64,000 nucleotides of DNA from Puccinia triticina (GCF_026914185.1 NC_070569.1:992001-1056000); one strand, 5' to 3'. Shown: positions 11,986 to 22,969, counted from the stretch's first letter. Notes: generated by a model from the sequence alone, not told the origin. Program-made: numbers and translations.

Positions 11986-12900
11986 TGTGGTGATTTATAT
12001 AGGCAAGCGCAGTAGAATGTCCACGCGGGGATAGCGCGGGCGGGAATGCACAAAGCCGCTCAGGCAGAATGCATTCCGGTGACATAAGCACTGAGGATGA
12101 TGTCAGGAAAGCACACCAAGAAAGCTTACGAAAAGTCATGCGCGGACTGGAATGCACGGATTGCGGATCATAGATTGCGGACTGCGGATTTTGGATTGGG
12201 TATTTGGATTGGAGTGGAAAAGACAGGGCTGGACTGCGGTGGGGCTACACACGTGGACTGGTAGCAGCGGCGTGTCAGCGGGTGAGTCACGACAGCCAAA
12301 GCGGGTTCCACCAGCAGGTGGAACCGGGGTGGAGGCGGTGGCAAGAGACCGACTGACGGGGGCTAGACAGAGGACGGTGGGAGGTCAAGCGTTGGAGAGG
12401 AGCGGAGTCTGGGAAAGTGACGAGAGGGATAGCGGGCGGAGCTGGAGGACTAGTGTGGGAAAGTGTCAGACGTGCGGGATTGGGTGGGAACGGCAATGTA
12501 CATGGAGGGAAGGATGGGAAAAAGGGGGATTCTATATCCTATTATCCTACTATCTTCTACAGGGAATTACTCAATCATTGTACTTACAACTACGGACGTA
12601 CTAGAGTTATTAGAGGAATATCTGAGACCTTATCTTTACTTTGAGAGTTACTTGCGGATTTTGTGCTTACAAAGAGCGGAGCTTTATTCACTTGCGGATT
12701 ATTACGCTATAGATCAGGCTCAGTAGAGGAGCGCTGAAGGCTAGCGGAAAGTAGCAGTGCGGAGCCAAGTTACCAACAATCACATAGCCCGGACACTAAT
12801 ATTCTTGAAGGAGGCGGTCAGCGGACATTTTCCACCGACTAACCAGCATTCATTCTCACACCAATACCAATTGCCAGCGCAGGTATTGGTTATACTGGAA
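11986..12900 (+). repeat. LTR-like repeat, copy 1 (TGTGGTGATTTATATRGG start)
   Basis: The left end, TGTGGTGATTTATATAGGCA followed by GAATGTCC, is shared with 53576 (+) and with 36557 (-). The homology to the 36.5-kb copy continues for over 100 bp (TGACATAAGC-CTGAGGATGATGTCA at about 12078). The TG start, dispersed copies and absence of coding sequence fit an LTR or solo LTR of a retrotransposon not otherwise present. The 3' boundary is uncertain; an inverted pair CAATACC / GGTATTG near 12868-12890 may lie near it. GGATTGCGGA-type short repeats fill 12155-12200. Confidence 0.5.
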
Positions 12901-12904
12901 CGGA

Positions 12905-13420
12905 ACAAAATGTCCATTGAGGGGAGTAGTTTGATCCCTTCTTGATGACTGGTTGGGGTCAGCCATCAAAGGCTTGGTGAGTTGTTCTTGAAGGCCAGAT
13001 GGCAGGTTGCAAAGGAGGTGTGTACCTGAAAATGATCAAGACAAGATTCACACTCCCCTCAATGACCGGAATAGACAGGCCATCAATGGGAGTGTGTACC
13101 CCCTCTTGATGGCCGGCTATCAAGTAGTGTGTTGCTCTTGATGACCTGTACAATTGCCGGCCATTGAGAGGACATTTTGCACTCCTTTCAATGGCCGGAT
13201 GTACGAGAAAGTAGAATATACACACCCGGCATCAAGAGTTCAGCCTTGATGACTGGTACAGACCAGCTACCAGGCCATCAAGCATGATCACCAATACATG
13301 CTGACACATATGTAGATGAGCACCAAGCGGTACACCCGGCCACAGGGAGGGGTAACACACAAGTCACCTTGATGGCCAAGTTGTTCCGGTCATTGAGCCT
13401 TGATGACTGGTCTGTTCCAG
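12905..13420. repeat. GACCGGTC-type hairpin array, copy 2
   Basis: Diverged units of the same inverted-repeat family as 2470-3530 (for example CCCTCAATGACCGGAATAGA and CTCTTGATGGCCGGC), with GATGACTGGT and GGCCATCAAG half-sites. Units are fewer and less regular here. It follows the LTR-like copy directly. No coding content is supported. Confidence 0.7.
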
Positions 13421-13694
13421 CAGTTAAAGCACCCGCTTCCCGGGGAGGCTACTTGGCATGTTGGTCGCTTTTTTTGTTGCACTTTTTTTTGCTGTTGTTG
13501 CAAATCCACAACCAAATTAAATTGGTGATCTTTGTTTAGGCTACATTCAGGTTTGCCAAAAACTGAGCCTGGCCAAAATGTAGGCTTGAGCCCAAATGTG
13601 AAGAATTTCAACAGTTGAACCCTCTGCTAGTTTTCAATTTTCGTGTAGAGGGCAAAAAAAGTTGAAATGTTTCAAAATTGAGGCCCATGGTACA

Positions 13695-13860
13695 GGCCCT
13701 AAGCCTCTCCTTTGGAGATGCTTTGGGCCTCTCCTTCAGAGATGCTTTGCGCCTCTCCTTCAGAGATGCTTTGTGCCTCTCCTTCAGAGATGCTTTGCAC
13801 CTCTCCTTCAGAGATTTTTTGCGCCTCTCCTTCAGAGATGCTTTGCTCCTCTCCTTCTTG
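13695..13860. repeat. 24-bp minisatellite
   Basis: Six to seven tandem copies of a 24-bp unit, GCCTCTCCTTCAGAGATGCT plus TTGC, each containing the inverted pair CTCT-CCTTC-AGAG. Since 24 is a multiple of three, repeat-encoded frames appear on both strands; they are not credible genes. It sits between two GACCGGTC-type arrays. Confidence 0.85.
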
Positions 13861-14520
13861 ATGACCGTTGGTGAATGCCATTGATTGAAGGGATTCTCCA
13901 CTCAATGACTGGTGTGTACCGGACATTGAGTGGAGGTGTTCTCCACTAGGTGATTGGTGTCTACCAGCCATTGAGTGGAGACACCCTCCAATTGATGAAA
14001 GGTCACTTGGCTGGGAATAACCCGCCTCAATGACCAGCACTACATGGGATTCATTGTGCCTTTGTTTGACAGAGGGGTACATACTGTACGTTGCACTGGG
14101 AGAGGCCCGGCTCAATGAGCAGTACATACCGTCCATCCAGCTGCACTTTTCCGAGCTAGGTGGCCAGTATATATGCCTACCATGCTCGGAAAGATTGGCT
14201 TGATGACCAGAATGTGCTGGTCATTGGGCTAGGGATTCCCTGGCTTGATGACCAGGTGCTGGCCATTGTCTTTGAGTTTGGAGACGCCACAGATTGATGA
14301 CTGGGGCATTATAGGCTATAGCCATCAAGCGCGGCCTCTCCCCACCCAGTGACCAGTTTGTGCTGGCCATCAAGTTTCAGGAGGCCTAGATCAATGACCA
14401 GAACATACTAGTCATTGATCTTGGGTTTTCCGAGCTCTGCAGGCAGCACATACTGGTCATTGGGGCTGGGAAAGCCAGGCTTAATGACCAGTATGTGTTT
14501 TACTGTTGAGGGTGGGGGCT
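13860..14520. repeat. GACCGGTC-type hairpin array, copy 3
   Basis: Further diverged units with ATTGAGTGGAG, TTGATGACCAG and TGGTCATTGG half-sites in alternating orientation at a spacing of roughly 45-65 bp. Several pairs can still fold, for example TTGATGACCAG with CTGGTCATTGG around 14200-14260. Nothing coding was recognised. Confidence 0.65.
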
Positions 14521-15490
14521 TTCCCAGCTCAACGATAGCAAGCAGGGCTTGGCGAGTCTGGGTACATTGGCACCTTGCAAATGTCCTCCCTGATGTTCGG
14601 CCAAACATGACGGTGGACATTGCAAAAAAAAGGCAACACTCCCCGGGAGCACACAGGGATGCAGACCCGATCTCTGTTGTCCCTCTGCAGCTACTGTTGA
14701 CCTCTGCCCCTTGAAACTCCCTGTTTTTTTTTTGTGCTTTTTACCACATGTACATGGGTGCAAATGCTCCTCCTCCAATGTGAATCATGTTGATTGGTCT
14801 GGATAAAGCAGGTACTACTAAAAAGTGCATCAGTGTTATCTAATAACTTGGCAACTATGTACCATTTCATAATAGCAATCAACACCATGTTGTTGCACAA
14901 TGCACATCAACATGATGGTACCTGTGATGAAAGCATGCTACTGAACTTCTTGGAGTCTGTCGGGGTACATGTACATACAAGTCACAACCATTTGGACCAA
15001 GGTCCTTGGGAGATGGGCCGGGCCATGGCAATAGAAGCACAAGGTGCCAATAGGCGCATATGTAAGTACATACATACTTGCATCATGTGCAAAAATGTTT
15101 AGGGTTTTTTCTTCAAGTATGTGATATGAAATTCAATCCAGAGGTCAGTATTTGATAAAGAAGCCACATTGGGTTTTGCAGTTTGCATATTTGGATACAA
15201 ATTGTGAAACCTGATGTCCAAAACAAAAGAGAAAGTACAAAACTAGTGGCACAATTCATGGCCTCCCAGGGCTTCCGTAAACATCCTACATGATTCCTTT
15301 GACCTTCAAAACAGATTCCTTCCATCAGTTTTTGAGTGTTTCACTCAAAATGATGGGTGAGGGTGCGCATCAGTACTGCCCTTAAATCTGTCTATCCAGT
15401 TTCCTTTGTACATATTTGGTTCATTTTTGAATAATTTTCTAGTGATTTTAGGACTGAATATCCTTCCTTTCCCTGCCAGCCTGCAGACAT
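14521..15490. other. No gene seen
   Basis: Short open frames on both strands have no domain or splice support. I see no repeat boundary here. It may be old transposon sequence. Confidence 0.4.
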
Positions 15491-15494
15491 TATC

Positions 15495-15785
15495 CATAAG
15501 CCTCTCCTGTGGAGAGCCCTCCAAGCGGGGTCCCCCGGACCCTCCGTTTGAGAGGCTTAGTTAAGCTAGACTCATTCCTTAAGTCCCTCCTTTGGAGGCG
15601 GGCCCTTCGCGCCCAGGAGGGATTAGCTAAGTTTGAGCACCGTGGGACGCTGTCTCAGGAATTGGTAGGAAGTATCTCACAAGGGTTGGGACGACAACAG
15701 CCTGCCCCTGCTGCAAACTTAACACAAGTCCCTCCCTCACGCCTACGCTTGGGCCTGCCTCCCAAAGGGAGGGACTTGCACCTAA
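15495..15785. repeat. GC-rich small inverted repeats, MITE-like
   Basis: Two nested inverted pairs are visible: TAAGCCTCTC at about 15497 with GAGAGGCTTA at about 15552, and AAGTCCCTCC at about 15579 with GGAGGGACTT near 15770. The second pair extends for about 30 bp with a GGGCC block on each side, enclosing about 190 bp. This resembles a miniature TIR element inserted in the older chromovirus (family B). Target duplications were not identified. Confidence 0.5.
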
Positions 15786-15789
15786 AGTC

Positions 15790-15938
15790 GGCTAGGACCA
15801 TTCCCAATAGCTACAAGAATTTCAAACTCTGCCTGCAAACTGACCCTTCCGCTCTCCATGCAGGGAGTCCACCCAGTTTTCCATGTATTGGTACTCCGCA
15901 AACACAAACCAGACAAAATTGCCCACCAACAGTGGCAG
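15790..15938 (+). pseudogene. Family B chromovirus pol fragment, left part
   Basis: The plus-strand translation from about 15793 gives LGPFPIATRISNSACKLTLP then SMQGVHPVFHVLVLRKHKPD, the segment between integrase and chromodomain in chromoviruses. It runs to HQQWQ at 15938, where the family A element is inserted. The same reading frame resumes at 21983 with TLELV and the chromodomain. The fragment is truncated on its left by the small inverted-repeat element. Confidence 0.85.
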
Positions 15939-16126
15939 TGTTATGGTTCGGCTCGGGGAGGGGGACAGATCTCGGGTCTTCTAGCTCTTGTAGGTTGATT
16001 GCTAGGTGGGGAAGAAGTGAGGATCTTCCCCCGGCTCCCATCTAAGGCAGAGAGCCGTGACATGTATGTACAGGTGTGACATGTCCCTGGCGTAGGCCAT
16101 GGCGCGCACTGGAGCGGCTCATAACA
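15939..16126 (-). repeat. Family A 3' LTR
   Basis: 188 bp, TG...CA type, ending in the inverted pair TGTTATG / CATAACA. It differs from its partner at 21790-21977 by a handful of substitutions, mostly transitions (for example ACAGATC versus ACGGATC and GAGCCG versus GAGTTG). It carries the element's terminator on the minus strand. Confidence 0.93.
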
Positions 16127-16220
16127 CTACTCCCCCCTTAACGCCCAAGCCCCCGGCTCTGCGCTCTCTCCCCGGGCGGCAATAAAAAACCCTGTGGGTA
16201 AAAAAGCCTACCCCCTCTAT

Positions 16221-19200
16221 TCACCAAAACCTCTTCGTCCTCTTGTGCCTTGACGCCGCGTTAGGGAATTTTTTGTTGAACTCGGCGCGTAGATCTTCGC
16301 AATTTTTCAGGTTGTTGAGTGGTTCCCACGAGTTGTGTTCCGGCCCGTAACCCTTCCACTCGATGAGGTACTCCACGTGCTTCCCTTGCCTCCTGCAATC
16401 CAGAATTTCTCCCACTTCCCACTTGTCGGATCCCTCAACCTCCACCGGTCCCGGTTGCCCCACCGCGCGACCCGCGATAGTGTCCGTTGTATGTTTCCTG
16501 AGTACAGACACGTGAAAAACAGGGTGCACCCCTTTCATCGAAAGAGGTAACGTCAGCTTGTATACCGAATCAGAAATCTTAGATAAGATTGGGAATGGCC
16601 CGAGCCATTGGTGGCTTAGTTTGGGACATGGCCGGGTTGAGGAGATGTTCTTGCTGTTGAGCCATACCGCATCGCCAACATCCCAATTTGGGGTCTCCCT
16701 CACCCCCCGGTCAAACTGAGTCTTCATAGTTGATTGGGCTAGCTCCAGCCCTGCCGCCAGCTCCTGCTGCACCTCCGCTATCTGCCGGATCTGCGCCTCC
16801 ACCGCTGGGATGCACTGCCCGCTTGACGGGATCCCCCCATACGTCGGATTGAAGCCGTAATTGGCCTTGAACGGCAACATCCCGGTTGACTCGTGGTGGT
16901 TGTTGTTGTGGGCAAATTCGGCCATGGCGAGTAATGGTTCCCAGTCGTCCTGATGATATCCCACAAAATGTCAGAGATATTGCTCGACGGCTTTATTAGC
17001 GGTCTCCAACTGCCCGTCTGTCCTAGGGTGATAGGCGGTTGACGGCTGTAGGCGGATACCCAGTCGTTGGCTAAGCTCCTTCGTGATCTGCAAGACAAAA
17101 ATACTTCCACGATCCGACACGATTGTCTTTGGGGTCCCGTGGAGTCGCCACACGTGTCTCAGCATCAACTCTGCTAATCCCTCTGCGTCCGTGGTCTTCT
17201 TACAAGGGATGAAATGGGCCATCTTGGTGAGACGGTCCACCACCGTCAGAATGCTGTCGCTGCTGTTGGACTCCGTCAAATCTGTGATCAGATCATATGA
17301 TATGTCCGTCCACGGGCCGGCTGGGACCGGCAATGGCTCTAGCGTGCCAAACAGTTTCTGAGTTACCGCTTTGGTTCGCTGGCAGGAGTCACAGCCGTCG
17401 ACGTAGCGGTTCACAAATTGCTTTTGCGAGGGCCAGTTGAAGCATCGTCGTACTAGCGCTAACATCTTTGCCCTACCCGGGTGTCCGGCCAATTTGCAGT
17501 TGTGCCTGCTGCGAAGAATGGCCGCTTTGATTGTGTTGTTGTTAGGCACCTTGATTACTCCTTGTTTGTACACCACTCCATTGTGCACCGTGTACACTGA
17601 CGGCTCGCCACTCCGCGCTGAGCCCCCGTCACCCCGGCTGTCAGCTAAAATTTCCAGCAGATGACTGTCAGATTGCGTAGCAATTCGAATACGACTTATC
17701 AATTCCGCATCCGACGGGTTCTCGTCGTCCTGCGTGTCTTCCGGGGTTTGTCCCTCTTTATCGTCCATTCCCAGCACATCTACTTCGAACCAGTGTGCCG
17801 CGTCGTCCAGGTCGACTGACTCGTCCAAAAACCAGCTATCGACCTCCTCCAGCGCCGATATCTCCGCGAATGTACGCGCTGTGATGTTAGATGGCCAAAG
17901 TATTTGACCAAACGTCAGTTTGGTCTTGGTCGTGGGGGCTAAGTCTGGTCGTCGCAATAGCGCGTTGGGTTTGGCGGCCTGGCGGCTGGGTTGGAAGATA
18001 ATTTCAAAGTCAAAACATCCAAGGGTCTCCGCCCAACGGGCCTGTCTGCGGGTGAGAGACTTTGTAGTCATGAAACTCTCTAGGTTGCGGTGGTCAGTGT
18101 ACACTATCGCTGTGAGCCTGTTGGGGTTTCCTTCCAAATAGTGCCGCCATTCTTTGAACGCCGCTACAATAGCCAAAAGTTCTTTATCGAAGATTTCATA
18201 ATTACGTTTGGCTTGGATGAGTGACCGGGAGAGATACGCTACCGGGTGTAGCTCCCCGTCCTTAGCGCATATCTGAGACAGGACCGCTCCTAACGCAAAG
18301 TCCAAACAGTCACATTCAAGTATGAATGCCCTGTACGGATGCTCTATCTTGAGGACTGGCGCGGTAGTGAACGCTGTCTTGAGTGACTCAAACGCGGCCT
18401 GACATCGATCGTCCCAGGCAAACCTAGTATGACCTTTAGTAAGGTCATGCAGTGGTTGTGTCGTGCGGGAGAACTGGTGGATGAACCTCCGGTAGAAATT
18501 TGCAAAGCCAATAAACCTTTGCAGCTCCGTCAGATTTTGCGGAGCCGACCAGTCAGTGACGGCCGTTACCTTGGCGGGGTCCATTCGCACTTGATTACAA
18601 GAGATAAGCAGGCCCAGGTTTTTGACTTCTGACCGGGAGAATTCACACTTTTCCGGTTTGAGCCATAACTGGTGTTTGCTGAGCGTTTCCAGGATGCTGC
18701 TGACGGCCTCTTCGTGGTTGGATCCTTCTTGAGTGTAAACCATAATGTCGTCAAGGTAAGCGGCGGCGTCCTTCCCTATCCTCCCTAGAAGTATATCCTG
18801 CATGAAATACTGGAAGAAGCCGGGCGCCCCCGTTGGTCCGAACGGCATCGTCAACGGCGCAAATTGGCCTGCCTTGCAAACAAAGGCTAGTTTCTCCTCA
18901 TCGCCCTCGGCTACCCGCAGATTCCCATAAGCGTTCCGGAGGTCGACTTTTGTGAAGAGATTGGCGTCCAGTAAGCTGTCTACCAGATCCATGGTAAGTG
19001 GCAGCGGGTATTTATTTTTTACCGTGACGGCGTTCAGCTTGCGGTAGTCAAAACACGGGCATAACTTTCCGTCCTTTTTCCCTGTGAATAGGACCGGCGC
19101 AGCCCATGGCGACGTTGTCCGTCTGAGGGTACCGTGCTCCAGGCCCTCCTTAATCAGCGTCTCCAGGGCTTCATTCTCAGCTGGCAACAGCGGGATGATC

Positions 19201-20810
19201 CTACTCGTCTGTGGCGTCGCACCTGGCACCAGGTCCACCCGAAAATCGTACCGCCTACAAGGTGGCAACTTCTGTGCCCCGTTCTTCCGAAACATATCAA
19301 TGAACCTGTGGTATCGAGCCGGTACCAGCTCCTCTGGAGTCTTCGTGGGTCCCGCTCCTTGAGCTGCCCGTGCCGCTAGTAGGGCCGACGTGCTCCACGA
19401 GGCCTTCGCGGCCTCCACCATCACGGGCTGTCCAAGCGGCTCGATCTGCTCCGGCTGTTCTGCAATAGATGCCCGCTTGCCAGTGGTTCTTAACTCATTT
19501 ATGGTGGATGGGAGGGTTGGGGACTCACATCGCGGGTGTGTTCTCGCACTAAAAGTGCGCACCCCCTCGTCATCTTGCCTCGCTGGCATCACGGGCTCCT
19601 CCCCGTCTGTCGAGGCTGGTTGCGGCTTGGACAACGCCGCTGTAGCGGCTGCGATGGAATCCCGCGGAAGCCGTCCTTGGGTCGCCCCGGTGGATTGGGG
19701 TTCGAGTTCTGCAATAGGTGTCCGATTGCCAGATGCTCCTATCTCGAGGTACTGGAGTGGAAGAGATGGGGACTCACATCGCGGGGGTGTTCTCGCACAG
19801 AATGTGCGCACCCCCTCGTCAATTTGCCTCGCTGGCCTCACGGGCTCCTCCCCGTCTGTCGAGGCTGTTTGCGGCAAAGACGAAACCGCCGTGGCGGTTG
19901 CGATGGGTACCCGTGATGTCGTCCTGGGTGTCGGGGTGGGTGCCTCAGGAACCTGTTCTAAGTAGGGTGTCCGATTGCCAGATGTCCTTAAATCCATAAG
20001 CTTCAAATAGGGGTTGGTGGACTCACATCGCGGGGGTGTTCTCACATCAATGATGTGCACCCCCTCGTCAATTTGCCTCGCGGACCTCGCGGAGGCCTCC
20101 CCTCCTACCGAGGTTTGTTTCGGCATAGACGACGCCGCCGAGGCGGCTGCGATGGGTCCCTCATGGCCCTGGCGGTAGGCGTCGGTGGGTTTAAGGTGAC
20201 GATTGATCCAATCGATCCGATGCCCGAACCGCCGGATCCACGGCATCCCCAGGATGCCGTCGTAAGAGTCTTTGAGTCGAGTGATGATGAAGGTGGTCGG
20301 TAGGGTGTTGCCCTTGAGGCGTAGCTCAATTTCGCGGGATGTACAGCTCTTCGAGCCGTCGAATCCCGAAATGGTTCTATCAGACGAGCTGGGCGTGCTC
20401 TGTAAGCCCGCTCGGTCAATAAAGGTGTCACTCATGACATCGTGGGTCGCCCCTGAGTCGATGAGGAAGGTCGCTAGGGTGGGTGTGGCTATGCAGGGAT
20501 ATGTAGGCTGGATTTCAATATTAAGGAAAACACGGGGGTTGGTATTACTAGGGAATTTAATACTACTGGCCCTGATCTCAGCTACTACAACCCTGCTTCT
20601 GCTCAGGTGCGGCACAACCGTCACTCCTGAGCAGCGCCATTTTTTGACTGGTCGGCTCGTCCGGATCCTCCCGCTACCCCCGCCTCCATCGTAAGCCGTT
20701 TGACTTGCTCTTCGAGTTCCGAAATTCGGATTGACGCCTTCCCCTTTCCCTTCGTCGGTTTGGTTGGGCATTCCCGGGAAATATGTCCCTGTTCGCCGCA
20801 TCGGAAACAC
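16221..20810 (-). pseudogene. pol: Family A pol polyprotein (PR-RT-RH-INT-chromodomain), one nonsense codon
   Basis: A minus-strand frame of 1279 codons (20810-16971) and its in-frame continuation (16964-16221) encode pol. In order: a spacer overlapping gag; protease FLIDSGATHDV (about 20470); a long Pro/Thr-rich spacer with three repeated blocks containing RTPPRCES; reverse transcriptase with intact AYLDDIMVYTQ (about 18740); RNase H ILECDCLDFALGAV (about 18310); and integrase with a zinc-binding HPGRAKML...CDSCQ region and the D-D-E residues (in YDLITDL, TIVSDRG and GQLETANK). The chromodomain follows (GEILDCRRQGKHVEYLIEWK, about 16400). The only break seen is TGA at 16971-16973, where the family B copy has an Arg codon. 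Pol overlaps the end of gag in the -1 frame. Confidence 0.9.
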
Positions 20811-21640
20811 AAGCCCGCCTTCATCATCCTCGTCTTCTCCACGCTCGAGAGCTGGCCACGTAGCGCCGACAAATCCATCGCGTTGGGGTCAGCCGGGGCG
20901 GTGGCTGACGCAGATCCTCCATCAAATCCGTTGATCTCGTTGTCGATCCTCAACGCCATGTTTGATACCTCAGCCAACGTCAAAAACGGCGTCCTCGCGA
21001 GTACTAAGGCTAAGCGCACCTCCTTCTTCAGGCCCTGTCAATACTGACTGACCAACGTGGTCGCCTCCCAGCCCGCGTCGTGAGCGTAGATGGTGAACTG
21101 GTGGGTGTAGTCGGCGACGGAGCGGGTTTGCTTCAGGAGACGGAGGGCTCTCTCCGCGTTGGCCTGTTTCTCGGTGTCGTAGAACATTGCCTCGAACGCC
21201 TGAGTGAGCTCGTGGTAGGTGATAGGCTGGTTGTGGCACACTTTGATGAGCATGGGCTGGGCCCAACTGCTGGCTTTTCCGGAGAGGTACGACAGGGCGA
21301 ACACGACCTTTGACTTGTCGTCTGGGAAAGCCGTTGGGTTGGCAACGATATACAGGCTGACCTGATTCGCGTAGACTTCGGCCTTCGACCCTCGGGCCCC
21401 GTCGTACTTGTCCGGCACCCCAATCTTGGGGCCTCTACCGGGGGGTGGGGCTGCGGGTTGGGCTTGAGGGGTGTTCGGGTCATTCGGTTGAGCTGCTGCT
21501 TGTTGGAGTGCGGCCTCTGCTTGCTGTTGACCGTCCTCGGCCGCCAGGCGTGCCGCCTCCGCCTGTCTTTGTAATTCGCGCTCCTCGTTCACGACCGCCA
21601 TGAGGTCGGCCAGTTGCTGTTGGAGGGCCGCGGCGTCCAT
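20621..21640 (-). pseudogene. gag: Family A gag with zinc knuckle, one nonsense codon
   Basis: The frame starts with ATG at 21640 (MDAAALQQQLADLM) and has a coiled, Ala/Gln-rich N-terminus, then a capsid region (ANPTAFPDDKSKVVFALSYL). Near the end is a CCHC knuckle, CFRCGEQGHISREC, at about 20800. TGA at 21038-21040 interrupts it; the equivalent residue in the family B copy is Arg (CGC). Gag ends at 20621 in a frame one position away from pol, with about 190 bp overlap, consistent with a programmed -1 frameshift. The exact slip site was not identified. Confidence 0.88.
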
Positions 21641-21789
21641 CGTGGTTGTCTATCTATTGATTTGGTTTCTCAGTTCCCAAAGGTGCTTTTCCGGGTTGGT
21701 GTTCTGTTTTGTTCTGGTGGTTCTGTTTTCTTCTTTTGTTCGTTCTAGTGGTTTGGCTGTCCTTGTCCCCGTATATGGACCTAGCAATA

Positions 21790-21977
21790 TGTTATGGTTC
21801 GGCTCGGGGAGGGGGACGGATCTCGGGTCTTCTAGCTCTTGTAGGTTGATTGCTAGGTGGGGAAGAAGTGAGGATCTTCCCCCGGCTCCCATCCAAGGCA
21901 GAGAGTTGTGACATGTATGTACAGGTGTGACATGTCCCTGGCGTAGGCCATGGCGCGCACTGGAGCGGCTCATAACA
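21790..21977 (-). repeat. Family A 5' LTR
   Basis: 188 bp, partner of 15939-16126, TG...CA type. As the 5' LTR of a minus-strand element it should carry the promoter. The sequence just inside it (21760-21789) is where the primer-binding site would lie; I could not match it confidently to a tRNA end. Confidence 0.93.
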
Positions 21978-21982
21978 GGCAG

Positions 21983-22219
21983 ACCCTGGAACTGGTGACA
22001 GTCAACAGAGGAGACAAATGGGAGGTCAACGGCATACTGGACAGTTGGCAGAGAGGGCAGACAACTCAATACCTTGTCAGCTGGCACGGATTTGGACTGA
22101 CAGAGAATTCATGGGAACCGGAGGCAAACCTGAAGAACAGCGGAGACCTATTGGCGGAGTTCAACTCAAAGTTTCCAGAGGCAGCGGCCAGGCATTGGAG
22201 GACGCGGAGAAGAAAGTGA
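21983..22219 (+). pseudogene. Family B chromovirus pol fragment with chromodomain, right part
   Basis: Continues the frame broken at 15938. The plus-strand translation TLELVTVNRGDKWEVNGIL leads into a chromodomain with TTQYLVSWHGFGLTENSWEP and KNSGDLLAEFNSKFPEAAA, then stops after WRTRRRK at 22219. Chromodomains of such elements direct insertion to modified chromatin. This is the end of the older element's pol; a polypurine tract AAAGGGGGGATAA and its 3' LTR follow at 22308-22522. Confidence 0.88.
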
Positions 22220-22320
22220 GAGGGCAAGCTTTTTCCCACTGGCAAAAGAGGAGGATTTTTTTTATATTGCTCATTGATTAACACAAAAAGGGGGTGGCTT
22301 GGGCATTAAAGGGGGGATAA

Positions 22321-22522
22321 TGTTATGAGCCGTAGCACGGGCTCCGCAGCGCAGACTCACATGTACATAGATTACACGTACATGTCATGGACCATGCTCA
22401 AGGTTTGAGAGCCTGGAGATCCAAGCCTCTTCCCCATCCTGCAATCTACCATCTTGGATCCAGAACCCCTAGAACCCCAGACCCCAAACTCCATCTTCCT
22501 CTCCACAGAACCAACCATAACA
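22321..22522 (+). repeat. Family B 3' LTR (plus-strand copy)
   Basis: 202 bp, TGTTATGAGCCGTAGCACGG ... CATAACA, directly after a polypurine tract. It matches the 5' LTR of the minus-strand family B copy at 35285-35469. It ends about 450 bp before the TERT start and points in the same direction, so an LTR promoter could in principle read into TERT. Confidence 0.88.
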
Positions 22523-22969
22523 CCCTGCAAAATCTGGGAAAACCTGGGTTTCCAGATTTGTGGGAATTCCTCCATCATATGTGCTGTTTGATGTTTTGGT
22601 AGAGATCTGAATTTAGGAGTTAGTTGGGCATCTAGAGCTCTCTAAATGCCAATGGGAAGTCATCCACTATTTACCATTCCTCAACCTCTGTACTTTTTTG
22701 AGACAAAAATTTCAGTTTTTTTTTTCTTATTTAATTTTTGAAAATTACATCTTTTAGTTTTGTTTTTATTTTTGCATACGCATGCTTTGAAGTATATTTT
22801 GAACCATCTAACCAAAACCAATGACGTGAAGTTTGTTGGTTGAGCTTCTATGGTCCGAAAATCAGATTTCATATTTCGCAGAGGTCCCCGCGAAGCCCCC
22901 CGAAGTGATCCAGAGTTCCAAATCTCAAATGTCCTAGATTTTCACTATAAATCAGGGACTTGCTCGGAC
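22523..22969. promoter_or_regulatory. TERT upstream region, carries repeat debris
   Basis: Only about 450 bp separate the family B LTR from the chosen TERT start. Parts (22525-22570 and 22860-22940) resemble a dispersed repeat with CAGATTT-CCCTGCAAAATCTG and AGTGATCCAGAGTTCCA elements also seen at 30360-30490 and 35480-35550. An in-frame ATG at 22850 lies in that repeat-like part, so the 5' untranslated region probably includes transposon-derived sequence. No TATA box could be assigned with confidence. Confidence 0.45.

Larger units (their letters stand above)
15934..21982 (-). mobile_element. Chromovirus family A, near-intact Ty3/gypsy element with target duplication
   Basis: The element (15939-21977, 6039 bp) has 188-bp LTRs at both ends that differ at only a few positions. 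It is flanked by the 5-bp duplication GGCAG (15934-15938 and 21978-21982). It is encoded on the minus strand: gag, then pol with protease, RT, RNase H, integrase and a C-terminal chromodomain. A polypurine tract (read on the minus strand as TTAAGGGGGGAG) abuts the 3' LTR at 16127-16140. It split an older, plus-strand family B chromovirus in its pol gene. High LTR identity implies a fairly recent insertion, but two in-frame TGA codons interrupt gag and pol. Confidence 0.93.

Noticed and set aside
12152..12604. Gly/Arg-rich ORF in the LTR-like region
   Set aside because: Low-complexity composition, no splice or domain support, and overlapping open frames on the other strand.
13608..13901. Lys/Arg-rich repeat ORF that could look like a repeat protein
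   Set aside because: It is the reading of a 24-bp minisatellite; opposite-strand frames are equally open.
16971..21040. TGA recoding (selenocysteine or altered genetic code) to explain in-frame TGA codons
   Set aside because: The host genes here use TGA as a normal stop (for example TERT at 27604), and the affected positions are Arg in related elements, so mutation is the simpler explanation.
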